Position numbers and translations under genes: made by a program. From positions 1-23,448 of the forward strand of contig CAIWDQ010000207.1 in NCBI GenBank assembly GCA_903911455.1: a stretch of DNA of 23,448 nucleotides, written 5' to 3'. The notes below the pieces were generated by a model. The model searched no databases and had not been told where the DNA came from. It worked only from the letters and a program-made list of their open reading frames with translations. Below, piece by piece: positions 1 through 7,407 of the stretch (positions are counted from its first letter, which is position 1; each line of letters begins with the position of its first letter). The DNA comes from an uncultured bacterium (GTDB lineage Bacteria > Bacteroidota > Bacteroidia > Bacteroidales > JACABE01).

Positions 1-5
1 ATAAA

Positions 6-1514
6 TTATTTTTGATATATTATTAATAATCCTAATCTTTTTGCATACCAATGTTCAAATGTTGCACCTTTTGATTCTTTCCAATTATCATATTCATGAC
101 ACCTTGTATAATCATTTATACCATCTTTTTCAAACTGCTTATAATGTTTATCAGTATGACAATTTGTACAAAGATAAGATAAATTTTCAAACTTCTGTTG
201 TTTTAATCCTTCTTTATTTTCTGTGAAATGACATTTTCTACATGTTTGAGATTTATGAGCACCTAATAAATTGAAGTTTGTTTTTGAATGGTCAAATGCA
301 ACTTCACTCCATTTATTATTTGTATGGCAACTTAGACAATTATCCTCAGGATAATATTTTTTATTAATTATATTTTCATGAATATTTTTATGACAGTCAA
401 TACATTTCTTCCCAATATTTCTAAATTCCCATTTAATAGTTTTCTTATGACAATCAATACATGGAGTTGCAACATGAGCGCCTTGTAAAGTGAATGTGCT
501 TTTGTTATGTTGATCAATAGTATAGATTGAATTAATAAATCCACTTAAATTATGACATAGCGAACAATCTGTTAGTATACTTTCTTTTGTAAACTGTCCA
601 TTATGATTATCTTTATGACAGTCAGTGCACTTCTCGTGAGGTACCGGCGCGGTATATTTTGCTTTATGACATAAATTACAATTAACATTTAAATGTTTTT
701 CTTCAAGCTTATATTTTGTTTTTGAATGATCAAAATTATTATTACCTTTTAAAGTTGTGAATGACTCGTTTGTATGACATTGTAGACAATTATCCCCAAA
801 CTTATTTTTATGAACATCAGTATGACAATTAACACAACTTTTAAATTGAAGTCCTGTGAATTTCTGAAATTTTACACCATTTTTAGTTTCTATTTTATGG
901 CATTTCAAACAATCAACAGATTTATGTTTACCTTCTAATTTATATTTAGCAGTTGTATGATTAAATTTTGAAGCAGGCTTAAATTTAATATTATCATGAC
1001 AATTATTACAATTTGTAGATAAAGTATTCTGATGATAATCAGTATGACATGTCGTACAAATATTATTTAAGCCTAAATAGGTAAGTTTTTTAGATTTAAT
1101 TTCTTTATTTGTAATGAACTTATTGTTATGACAATCTTTACATATTTTATTACTATGAGCTCCAGTTAAAAAGAAGCCTGTTAAATTATGATTAAACTTC
1201 TTTTCATCAAATTTAATAATCTTAAATTCTTTTCCATGATGATCGCTATGACAACTTGCACATTCTTTACCCTTTACTTCTAAAGAAGAATGATACCCTT
1301 TATTTTGTGTAATACGATCTTTGATTTCTTTATGACAACTAAGGCATTTATCATTAGATAATTTCTCGCCTAAAGTATGACATTTAGTGCAATTAGATAT
1401 GCCTTCTAAATGATGATGAACATTAGACAAATCACCCGGAGATATTTGAGCAATGCAAACATTTCCAAATAGAAATATTATAAATAGAGTAAAAATATGC
1501 CTAATAATATTCAT
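6..1514 (-). CDS. Secreted 17-haem c-type cytochrome
   Basis: The protein has 502 residues with an N-terminal signal peptide (hydrophobic residues 8-17, likely cut after CIAQ near residue 23). I count 17 CxxCH haem-binding motifs spread over nearly the whole chain. An eighteenth site near the C-terminus reads YTRCH, with Tyr (TAT) where Cys (TGT) is expected. Five modules follow a loose pattern FxH-x(n)-L-x-G-x-H-x(4)-CxxCH; the FxH and GxH histidines are probable distal haem ligands. The last module stops after FEH and the chain ends in an unrelated hydrophobic tail, so the C-terminus looks truncated or diverged. It should be a periplasmic or surface electron carrier. It is the last gene of a minus-strand operon, 21 bases after the Fe-S flavoprotein, which suggests it takes electrons from (or gives them to) the upstream membrane cytochrome b and flavoprotein. 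The terminal partner is unknown. Haem-binding role is firm; physiological role is inference. Confidence 0.93.
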   Translation of the reverse strand: MNIIRHIFTLFIIFLFGNVCIAQISPGDLSNVHHHLEGISNCTKCHTLGEKLSNDKCLSCHKEIKDRITQNKGYHSSLEVKGKECASCHSDHHGKEFKIIKFDEKKFNHNLTGFFLTGAHSNKICKDCHNNKFITNKEIKSKKLTYLGLNNICTTCHTDYHQNTLSTNCNNCHDNIKFKPASKFNHTTAKYKLEGKHKSVDCLKCHKIETKNGVKFQKFTGLQFKSCVNCHTDVHKNKFGDNCLQCHTNESFTTLKGNNNFDHSKTKYKLEEKHLNVNCNLCHKAKYTAPVPHEKCTDCHKDNHNGQFTKESILTDCSLCHNLSGFINSIYTIDQHNKSTFTLQGAHVATPCIDCHKKTIKWEFRNIGKKCIDCHKNIHENIINKKYYPEDNCLSCHTNNKWSEVAFDHSKTNFNLLGAHKSQTCRKCHFTENKEGLKQQKFENLSYLCTNCHTDKHYKQFEKDGINDYTRCHEYDNWKESKGATFEHWYAKRLGLLIIYQK

Positions 1515-1535
1515 TTTCCTGGTTTATTATTCAAT

Positions 1536-2864
1536 CTAATGTTTTAATATAGCTTCACCATACTTTTTAGAAATATCAATACCTACTTTTTGTAGAAATT
1601 GTGAAGGAAGTTCGCCTCCAGCAAAAATGTAGACTAAATCATTTTTAAAAGTTTCCTCTTTATTATCTTTATTAGTAATTAATACTTGTTCTTTATCAAT
1701 TTTAACAACATTCGTATTAAATCTAACATCAACAGAACCAGTTTCAATTGCCTCTTTTATTTTAGTGTTATTAGCAGGTTTTATTCGGTTAAAAGCTTCA
1801 CTTCTATACGAAAGAATAACTTTATTCTGATCAGACAGCATCAATGCAGCTTCAATAGCTGAATCACCACCTCCTACTACTAATATATTTTTATCTTTAA
1901 TAATTTCAGGATCTAATAAACGATATGTAACCTTTTCTAATTCTTCACCCTGTACGCCTAGTTTCCTTGGTGTACCTCTTCTGCCAATTGCTAATAGTAC
2001 TTTTTTAGATATATATTCTTCTCCTGTCAAAGTTGAAATCTTAAATAAATTATTTTCCTGTATAATAGATTCAACTTTCGAGTATTCTTTAATATTGATA
2101 TTATGCTTACTTATAAGAGTTTTCCACAAGTCTAATAATTCTGTTTTACTAGTTTCAAACAATTTTACTTTACCATACAAAGGTAAATCCATTGGCGAAG
2201 TCATTACAATTTTAGACCTTGGGAACGAAAATACGGTACCACCCAATGTGTCTTGTTCTAATATAATTGAGTTTATATTATGTTTTTTAGCTGATAATGC
2301 TGCAGAAATCCCGGCAGGACCAGCACCAATAATAACAAGATCATAGTTAGCAGTATGCCCTTTAACTAATGACTTTACAATATTTTCAACAGCTTGTTTG
2401 CCTTGTTCAACCGAATTCTTTATCAATCCCATCCCACCTAATTCACCGGCAATAAATATCCCTGTAACATTCGATTCAAAGTTCTTATTAACATGTGGTA
2501 ATTCCACTCCTCTGGTTTCTGTTCCAATACAAAGTGTAATAGCATGAGTAGGGCATGCATGAAAACAAGCACCATGACCAATACAACTTGATGCATTTAT
2601 GGTAGTTGCTTTGCCGTTTCTTATTCCTAAAATATCTTCTTCAGGACAAGCTGATATACATGCTCCTGTGCGAATGCAATGATTTACATTTATAACAGGA
2701 TGAAGAGATACAGGTTCGTATAAACCTTCTTGCTTCGCTATTTTAATTTTTTCATCTACTATTCTTGAATTCTTTCTTTGTTTCCACAGGTAAAACAACA
2801 CTGCAGCAAGGCATAGTAAGAATACCGATGCGTAAATTACAATATTTTCTATTAGAGTTTCCAT
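1536..2864 (-). CDS. Membrane-anchored Fe-S / FAD-NAD(P) oxidoreductase
   Basis: From the Met at 2864 the protein has 442 residues. An ATG at 2891 is also open, but it lies inside the upstream gene, whereas the ATG at 2864 begins just after that gene's stop (2869); I prefer it. A single membrane helix (VIYASVFLLCLAAVLFYLW) is followed by a ferredoxin-like region with two motifs, CIRTGACISACP and CIGHGACFHACP. Both lack the usual second Cys (Thr or His instead). Next come an FAD-binding DLVIIGAGPAG motif, a second dinucleotide site ILVVGGGDSA, and a C-terminal FAGGELP motif, as in thioredoxin-reductase/YpdA-like flavoproteins. It probably moves electrons between NAD(P)H and the membrane cytochrome b or quinone pool. 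It sits between the cytochrome b and multihaem cytochrome genes in one operon. Family placement is confident; direction of electron flow and substrate are unknown. Confidence 0.9.
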   Translation of the reverse strand: METLIENIVIYASVFLLCLAAVLFYLWKQRKNSRIVDEKIKIAKQEGLYEPVSLHPVINVNHCIRTGACISACPEEDILGIRNGKATTINASSCIGHGACFHACPTHAITLCIGTETRGVELPHVNKNFESNVTGIFIAGELGGMGLIKNSVEQGKQAVENIVKSLVKGHTANYDLVIIGAGPAGISAALSAKKHNINSIILEQDTLGGTVFSFPRSKIVMTSPMDLPLYGKVKLFETSKTELLDLWKTLISKHNINIKEYSKVESIIQENNLFKISTLTGEEYISKKVLLAIGRRGTPRKLGVQGEELEKVTYRLLDPEIIKDKNILVVGGGDSAIEAALMLSDQNKVILSYRSEAFNRIKPANNTKIKEAIETGSVDVRFNTNVVKIDKEQVLITNKDNKEETFKNDLVYIFAGGELPSQFLQKVGIDISKKYGEAILKH

Positions 2865-2868
2865 AAGT

Positions 2869-3735
2869 TTAAAATATCCATTTTGCACCAAACGATACAG
2901 TAATTACTACATGTATAATCATAACTATTAACATTATAAATGCAAAAGGTAAATGAGCAACATGCCAGTATTTCAATAGATTTTGCATTGTTGTTAGCCT
3001 GTCAATCTTTCTATTTAATGAAATCTCATTCTTAAGAATTCCAATCAGGTATTTATATTCTTTCTTACTAATGTTACTCTGTTTAACTAAAGCTTTTACT
3101 CTCTTTAAAGATTTTTGATCGTCTAAAATGTTCTTATAATACCTTACAAAAAAGTTATTATGATATAAGCCTACTTTCTTTTTGGTGAGGGAGATAATTT
3201 CTTCATAACTCTTTTCGTCCAGATTTATATTCTTAAGTATTTCGTTAAGATCAGTTTTTAAATCACTAACTTCTGTCAAACTTAATTCTCTACCTTCAAT
3301 ACTTCTTGGTATTTGAATATAAATAAACCTACCTATAATTCCACTTGCAAATACTGCAACCATACTCCAGAAACTAATAGCAACAATACCTCCAAACTTA
3401 AATGAAGTATGATATAATACTAAAATCGGACCTAATGTGCACAAGAATATATGAAATTCGAGCCAATATTTTAACAGACCAAATCTGGTTAATGATCTGA
3501 ATCTTTTTCTTAACATATAAGTCATAACGCCTAATAGTATCAGAAAAGATCCAATTATTCCATAACCATGTCCTAAAAAGCCACTAGGTTTTAGTATCTT
3601 ATAGTCAGGATGAAAAAAACGTTCTTCAATACTAATCTTATAAAAAGAGATACCCCTAAGATATAAAGCAATAAAAGCAGCTACAACGATTAGACTTAAT
3701 AATAGCAAAAAAATTCTATGAGTTAACTTTGACAT
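2869..3735 (-). CDS. Di-haem b-type membrane cytochrome
   Basis: This 288-residue membrane protein has an N-terminal helix (residues 8-26), a second (52-74), two more (91-140) and a C-terminal one (261-282), with a soluble charged segment at about 145-255. His95 and His109 lie 14 residues apart in one helix and His261 and His275 lie 14 apart in another. That spacing in two helices is the classic arrangement for two stacked b haems across a membrane. His56 and His258 are extra candidates. I recognise no named family with certainty; cytochrome b561 or ferric-reductase-like folds are the nearest ideas. As the first gene of the operon it would link the quinone pool to the flavoprotein and the multihaem cytochrome encoded downstream. 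It has its own promoter (-7 box TACTTTTG at 3773-3766). Confidence 0.8.
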   Translation of the reverse strand: MSKLTHRIFLLLLSLIVVAAFIALYLRGISFYKISIEERFFHPDYKILKPSGFLGHGYGIIGSFLILLGVMTYMLRKRFRSLTRFGLLKYWLEFHIFLCTLGPILVLYHTSFKFGGIVAISFWSMVAVFASGIIGRFIYIQIPRSIEGRELSLTEVSDLKTDLNEILKNINLDEKSYEEIISLTKKKVGLYHNNFFVRYYKNILDDQKSLKRVKALVKQSNISKKEYKYLIGILKNEISLNRKIDRLTTMQNLLKYWHVAHLPFAFIMLIVMIIHVVITVSFGAKWIF

Positions 3736-3765
3736 TATTTAATAAAATTAAAAAGTTTGCGACTC

Positions 3766-3796
3766 CAAAAGTAACACTTTTTATTAAATATTTCAA
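3766..3796 (-). promoter_or_regulatory. Bacteroidota-type promoter for the cytochrome operon
   Basis: On the minus strand, TTG (3796-3794) is followed by 20 bases and then TACTTTTG (3773-3766). This fits the Bacteroidota sigma consensus TTTG/TTG, about 19-21 bases, TAnnTTTG. Transcription would start near 3759, leaving a leader of about 24 bases before the ATG at 3735. Confidence 0.65.
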
Positions 3797-4083
3797 TATA
3801 TTTTTTATTAATTTTTTTTTCCTTCTTTGCTTTCAACCAGACACTATTTTTAACTGAATACTCTTAATCTGCAAATTGTTTATTTGTTTTTTCATTCATT
3901 TTGTTATAAAACCCTTATTTATATTTCTTCATTCCATGTACTTCTCTATATGATGATTTAAAGACACTAAGGCAATTACGAAGAATAATATGATGACTTT
4001 ATTTTTTTATTTAAAATAACATAACGTTAACAAAATAACTCAACTTTTTTTTGTTTTTTCTATAACAAATGAAATATTTGTAG

Positions 4084-4091
4084 TATCTTTG
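4084..4091 (+). promoter_or_regulatory. TAnnTTTG promoter -7 box
   Basis: TATCTTTG matches the Bacteroidota -7 consensus. No good TTTG lies at the expected distance upstream (TTTG at 4050-4053 is about ten bases too far). It would start transcription near 4098 and give an unusually long leader of about 230 nt for the gene at 4327. Confidence 0.5.
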
Positions 4092-4130
4092 CATTCGGTT
4101 ACGTACAAAAAAAATAAGTTTAAAAAGTAG

Positions 4131-4294
4131 GTCTTGTCTAAGACGTGTAATTTTTAAAGAAAAACCTTTCAATTTTCTCTTATACTTTTCAAAATAAAGA
4201 ATAAGACATTTTTATTCCATAAGGTACTTATGAAGTCTTATGATGAATATTTTCTGATGATTTTGAGTGTAGAAAATCTGTTGAAAATATTCAT
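4131..4294 (+). promoter_or_regulatory. Structured 5' leader with three hairpins
   Basis: Three consecutive hairpins precede the gene at 4327. (a) GTCTT 4131-4135 pairs with AAGAC 4140-4144. (b) ATAAGAC 4201-4207 pairs with GTCTTAT 4235-4241, enclosing CATAAG 4218-4223 / CTTATG 4227-4232 around a GTA loop. (c) A perfect 12-bp stem, ATGAATATTTTC 4243-4254 with GAAAATATTCAT 4283-4294, then a symmetric 4x4 internal loop, then GATTTT 4259-4264 with AAAATC 4273-4278 and an 8-base loop. Hairpin (c) ends 32 bases before the start codon, so it does not hide the start itself. The pairing is seen directly; a regulatory role is inference. AT-rich sequence makes short stems common, but a 12-bp perfect stem with a nested second stem is hard to dismiss. 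Confidence 0.5.
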
Positions 4295-4326
4295 AAGGAT
4301 ATATAACAATTTTAAAACTTTAAAAA

Positions 4327-5187
4327 ATGGTTATAGTTAGAAATTCAATTAAGACAAATGCAGCTGTAAAAGCTGCTGTATTAGCTTCGGTGAAACGTAC
4401 TAATCCAAATTCGTTTGATGGTTTTGTTGGCAGAGGTGCCAGTATGATTGCTGTAATTGAAACAATGGGAGTAGAATATGATCCTGCCAATACTAAAATT
4501 ACTCTTGTTAATTTGAAACTTAAACAAACAAGTATAAGTGCTCAGGTTAATGATGCTAAAGGGGCTAAGGATGACGAAAAGCAGAATATTATCGACTTCA
4601 ATGTTGAATACAAAATGATGACTGCGATAACTACAGATAGTCTGAATGCATACAGAGCAAGTGAAGATGTGTTGCCTGAACAGTTAAAAATAGCGGGAAA
4701 CAATGCTAAGAGGGTAAGAGGAACGCGTATTATTGCTTTACCAAAAGCTCCTCCTGTAGTTGTTGAACCTATTGAATCGTCAGGTGATGCTGCATTAGAT
4801 GCAATGAGGAGAAACTCTGTATCGTTTCAGAAATTTGATGTTAGATTAGGTAGTTTTTATACCCATATCAAGTACTTAGAGGGTGTGGGTAATTACGATA
4901 CCAACGAAGCCAGATTAAAAGCAACTGCTTTGATGACTTATTATGCTAGTTTGGTTACCTTGAGACACACTATGGAAGGATCGGCTTCTAATACTAATAG
5001 TAAATGCAATACCCGTAACGAAGGACTTTTTAGTAATACTACAGGTGCACGTTTATTATACTCACAGGCTAAGCAAGCTATTGCTTCTAAAAACGGTTTG
5101 ACAGGTAGCATTTACCGACAGGTTAAAGGTTTGTCTTTTCCTAATCTTATTAAGATTAGCCTAAGAACTCCTACTACTAATTACTAG
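4327..5187 (+). CDS. Unrecognised 286-residue protein
   Basis: I do not recognise this protein. It has no signal peptide and no membrane helix, so it should be cytoplasmic. The N-terminus is rich in Ala, Lys and small residues (KTNAAVKAAVLASVKRTNP). A middle Pro/Val-rich stretch (ALPKAPPVVVEPIE) around residues 140-155 separates two regions. The second region (about 160-286) looks helical and ends with a basic, Ser/Thr-rich tail (RTPTTNY). It is a single-gene unit: a TAnnTTTG box and a long hairpin-rich leader lie upstream and a strong intrinsic terminator downstream. Codon use is less AT-biased than in neighbouring minus-strand genes, compatible with good expression. A structural or nucleic-acid-associated protein is possible, but nothing in the sequence settles it. 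Confidence 0.8.
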   Translation: MVIVRNSIKTNAAVKAAVLASVKRTNPNSFDGFVGRGASMIAVIETMGVEYDPANTKITLVNLKLKQTSISAQVNDAKGAKDDEKQNIIDFNVEYKMMTAITTDSLNAYRASEDVLPEQLKIAGNNAKRVRGTRIIALPKAPPVVVEPIESSGDAALDAMRRNSVSFQKFDVRLGSFYTHIKYLEGVGNYDTNEARLKATALMTYYASLVTLRHTMEGSASNTNSKCNTRNEGLFSNTTGARLLYSQAKQAIASKNGLTGSIYRQVKGLSFPNLIKISLRTPTTNY

Positions 5188-5192
5188 AAAGA

Positions 5193-5237
5193 AGTACTTA
5201 GAGTACTTAGAGTACTTAGAGTGCCTTGAGTACTTGC
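5193..5237 (+). repeat. 9-bp tandem repeat after a stop codon
   Basis: Three exact copies of AGTACTTAG (5193-5219) are followed by two degenerate ones (AGTGCCTTG, AGTACTTGC). The array starts five bases after the stop codon of the gene at 4327. The same unit family recurs at 16489 and 20092. Confidence 0.85.
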
Positions 5238-5270
5238 CTTGCCTATCGGCAGGCAGGGAGTTGTAAAACA

Positions 5271-5312
5271 AGAAGCTTCATCAATTTGGTTTGGTGAAGC
5301 TTCTTTGTTTTT
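5271..5312 (+). terminator. Strong intrinsic terminator
   Basis: A 13-bp stem (5271-5283 with 5292-5304, one T:G pair, core AGAAGCTTCA/TGAAGCTTCT) with an 8-base loop is followed by a T-rich run (TTGTTTTTAT). It ends the transcript of the gene at 4327. Confidence 0.8.
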
Positions 5313-5331
5313 ATGAATAGCCCCCGTTTTC

Positions 5332-5353
5332 GGTCCCTGAACTTGCCGAAGGG
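5332..5353. repeat. Dispersed repeat, GGTCCCTGA...GCCGAAGGG type
   Basis: This 22-bp imperfect palindrome is nearly the same as the element at 22708-22729 (GGTCCCCGA...GCCGAGGGG). Both lie in spacers, as expected of REP-like repeats. Confidence 0.6.
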
Positions 5354-5403
5354 TATCCGGTGGGTTAATGGGATTATAGATTTAGGGTGCTTTAGCACAA
5401 AGA

Positions 5404-5435
5404 CCTTACCCCAACCCTTTCCAAAGGAAAGGGAG
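5404..5435. repeat. Dispersed repeat, CCCCAACCC type
   Basis: This 32-bp element (CCTTACCCCAACCC, then TTTCC...GGAAA, then GGGAG) matches, in opposite orientation, the element at 13878-13911. A similar palindrome GTGCTTTAGCAC lies just before it (5387-5398) and is related to the one at 11787-11802. Confidence 0.6.
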
Positions 5436-5453
5436 CAAGACAAAATGCGGTAA

Positions 5454-5473
5454 CCCCAGCATTAATGCTGGGG
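5454..5473. repeat. Perfect 20-bp palindrome
   Basis: CCCCAGCATTAATGCTGGGG is its own reverse complement. It lies in a non-coding spacer next to other palindromic elements and has no T-run, so it is more likely a REP-like element than a terminator. Confidence 0.7.
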
Positions 5474-5703
5474 GTTGTGGAATGTGTTTGTTTATCGGCT
5501 TTTAAGCCTGAATGTATTTTTAAAAGATGGACAATGGGGACTGTTGGGACAAATGATTTGGTGATTTAGTGATTAAAAAAAACCTTATTTATCCTCATTA
5601 ACCTTAGTAGCCATGAATATCGAACAAAACAATAACCTTATTAGCTTATTTATTTAAGGGAACAAAAATGTTAGACAATTGGGACTGTAAATATAAATAT
5701 ATG

Positions 5704-5792
5704 TAGTTGAAAACTACATTTTATTAAGTGATTTATTGCTACCGATATTGTATCCTTAACAGGATAATATGCAATTTAGTTGAAAACTACAT
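5704..5792. repeat. 16-bp direct repeat pair, each a small hairpin
   Basis: TAGTTGAAAACTACAT occurs at 5704-5719 and again at 5777-5792, 73 bases apart. Each copy folds on itself (AGTT/AACT, longer in the first copy as ATGTAGTT/AACTACAT). No open frame spans the pair. Confidence 0.6.
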
Positions 5793-5799
5793 ACTACAC

Positions 5800-5823
5800 G
5801 TGCGAAGTTCGGAAACTTCGCAC
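5800..5823. repeat. Hairpin with perfect 10-bp stem
   Basis: GTGCGAAGTT (5800-5809) pairs with AACTTCGCAC (5814-5823) around the loop CGGA. There is no T-run on either side, so it is not an obvious terminator; it resembles the other spacer palindromes. Confidence 0.6.
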
Positions 5824-5983
5824 CACGACACCACGGCTACATTCTACTACCAACAGGAAACTGGAAAATCATTTCTTCCTCCAAATACTTCATCGTAGTA
5901 ACTACTTTGATAATATGTTATATATTCAGTATTTTCCATTTCTCATTATTTTAGTATCGTCTGTAAAATTTCATAAATATTAT

Positions 5984-7154
5984 GTTATCAGCAGCTATTC
6001 TTTTTCAAGTTCAATAATTCTTGCTTTGACTTCTTTCGTGTCAACTCTAGAATTAAGCACTACAGCCTGTTTGTAATATGGTAAAGTTATTTTCTTTAGA
6101 CTTTGTTTTTTACCTTGGTGTTGTTCTTCTATTGTTTTTTCATAACGTAGATTACCAAATTTAATTAGAAGTAATGTTGCCCTGTCTAATTCATCTTGCC
6201 GTCTTCTTTCTGTAACTTTGTCAATTAAGTTCTGAAATTCCGAATTACTTATTCTTATGTCTGGTTTAGTTTCATATCTCTGAAGTTGTTCATTAATTTC
6301 AATGGTTTCTCTGTCTTGAAAAGAAAATCTAATGTTCTTTCCTTCCCAATAATTATATTCTTCATTATAAAAGATTCCCGAATCGTGCAACACTCCATAG
6401 TATTGTACTGCATTTCCAACTCTTAAGCCTTTTAATCCTTCTTTTGAACCTATAATTGTTGCATTTGTAAGATGAGGAAAATACCCCCTAACTATTTTAT
6501 CTTCTTGATAAGAATTGAAGCTATCAAGATATAATTGCTTAAATGTGTCAAAAAAAGAAATAACATTTTCAATTTTAGGGTAAAGGAATGTTTTAACATT
6601 TAAGTACGTTTCTCCATCAATTGGGGCGCTATCTTTTAGAATATAATCTTCGTCATTTAATGTATATGCCGAATGAAAAAAAGTGTTTCTAATTTCTGGA
6701 AAGTGATTGTCTTTAAAAAATGTAACAATGTTTCCATTGTTTGTTTCGTCCAATAGTTCTAAAATTAAATCAATTTTTTCGCCTGTCCCAAGTAACCTTT
6801 CATAGTTTTTAGTTTTCCAATAAAGGTATGAAGAACCTTTATATCCTAATTTTATACGACAAAGACTACCTACGATGTTATAGAAATCACTGTTTTCAAA
6901 AAAGGTAGAATATAAAAGAACTCCAATTCGAGTTTTCTCTTTTCCTGTAAATTCACGATACATCCTTTTGTAAAACTCAATTGCATCAAACCATTCGTGT
7001 AGATTTGTCATTTCTTCTTTGCTGCCAATTCCTCGGTAGTTAATTAGAGTTAAAACAAAATCAAATTCACTTTTCTGTTTCACTTCTTCAAATAAGCTTG
7101 TTATTTCTGTCTGTGTTTCATTCATTAAGTATGGGTCTTATAATTGCTGATAAC
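5984..7154. repeat. Inverted repeat pair flanking the HEPN-like gene
   Basis: GTTATCAGCA at 5984-5993 is the exact reverse complement of TGCTGATAAC at 7145-7154. With flanks the match is 16 of 20 positions. The left arm lies immediately past the gene's stop codon and the right arm lies 20 bases before its ATG, so the pair brackets the gene closely. Confidence 0.5.
5995..7125 (-). CDS. HEPN-like protein, function unknown
   Basis: The protein has 376 residues, no signal peptide and no membrane helix. A helical region around residues 110-165 contains RNTFFH (Arg146-Asn147-x3-His151), followed by SAY. The RNxxxH pattern at the end of a helix is the signature of HEPN-type RNases and HEPN-like domains found in toxins and phage-defence proteins. 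The C-terminal part is charged and helical (residues 290-376). A TAnnTTTG box lies 70 bases upstream, so it is probably transcribed alone. The gene is closely flanked by an inverted repeat (5984-5993 and 7145-7154) and has unrelated neighbours, which suggests an acquired unit. The motif is visible; the HEPN label rests on that motif alone and no cognate antitoxin was seen. It could instead be an HEPN-like scaffold without catalytic activity. Confidence 0.75.
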   Translation of the reverse strand: MNETQTEITSLFEEVKQKSEFDFVLTLINYRGIGSKEEMTNLHEWFDAIEFYKRMYREFTGKEKTRIGVLLYSTFFENSDFYNIVGSLCRIKLGYKGSSYLYWKTKNYERLLGTGEKIDLILELLDETNNGNIVTFFKDNHFPEIRNTFFHSAYTLNDEDYILKDSAPIDGETYLNVKTFLYPKIENVISFFDTFKQLYLDSFNSYQEDKIVRGYFPHLTNATIIGSKEGLKGLRVGNAVQYYGVLHDSGIFYNEEYNYWEGKNIRFSFQDRETIEINEQLQRYETKPDIRISNSEFQNLIDKVTERRRQDELDRATLLLIKFGNLRYEKTIEEQHQGKKQSLKKITLPYYKQAVVLNSRVDTKEVKARIIELEKE

Positions 7155-7194
7155 TTATTTACCTATATGACAAATGCCATTGTTTATTTATTTA

Positions 7195-7202
7195 CAAAGA
7201 TA
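7195..7202 (-). promoter_or_regulatory. TAnnTTTG -7 box for the HEPN-like gene
   Basis: The minus strand reads TATCTTTG, identical to the boxes at 4084 and 22652. The leader to the ATG at 7125 would be about 60 bases. No clear -33 element is visible. Confidence 0.45.
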
Positions 7203-7352
7203 CTAAATATTTTTTTAATTATTTTAAGAAGGATTTTATATAAATAATTAAAAATGTTACACCTTTTCGTCTTAACAACTAAATAATTACGAAATATTAA
7301 TAAGCAGATAAGACGTTAAGACTTGTAATAAAGAACGTAAAGTGGACATAAC

Positions 7353-7407
7353 ACTCAACGAGGGTAGGATGCCTTGTTAAAACAAAGCATGGACACTACG
7401 GTTAGAC
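7353..7407 (-). other. attC-like imperfect inverted repeat
   Basis: On the minus strand the 55-bp element starts with GTCTAAC (fits RYYYAAC) and ends with GTTGAGT (fits GTTRRRY), the core boxes of integron attC sites. Between them GTAG/CTAC, ATGC/GCAT and TTGTT/AACAA pair, with unpaired bases on one side and a TT loop. It begins about 20 bases after the stop codon of the gene at 7427-7840, the usual place for attC in a cassette. Length and box layout fit a short attC, but outer-box complementarity is only partial (wobble pairs) and no integrase or second attC was found. It may simply be a terminator-like hairpin. Confidence 0.3.

Larger units (their letters stand above)
3736..4326. other. Divergent intergenic region
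   Basis: The 591-bp spacer between two divergently read genes holds the minus-strand promoter at 3766-3796, the plus-strand -7 box at 4084-4091 and a structured leader at 4131-4294. Between about 3800 and 4080 it is very AT-rich and I see no gene, RNA or repeat there. Confidence 0.7.
5188..5994. other. Repeat-rich intergenic region
   Basis: No convincing gene lies in these 807 bases. It holds a 9-bp tandem repeat, a terminator, at least four dispersed palindromic elements, a 16-bp direct repeat and a 10-bp-stem hairpin, each listed separately. Short open frames across it follow the repeats and show no protein-like character. Confidence 0.7.

Noticed and set aside
5243..5443. Minus-strand frame across palindromic repeats
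   Set aside because: It lies wholly in repeat elements and a terminator; there is no support for coding.
5780..6076. Plus-strand 98-residue frame in the spacer
   Set aside because: It overlaps the HEPN-like gene's end and begins in a repeat; composition is not protein-like.
5984..7154. Insertion sequence
   Set aside because: The inverted repeats flank a HEPN-like gene, not a transposase, and no target-site duplication is evident.
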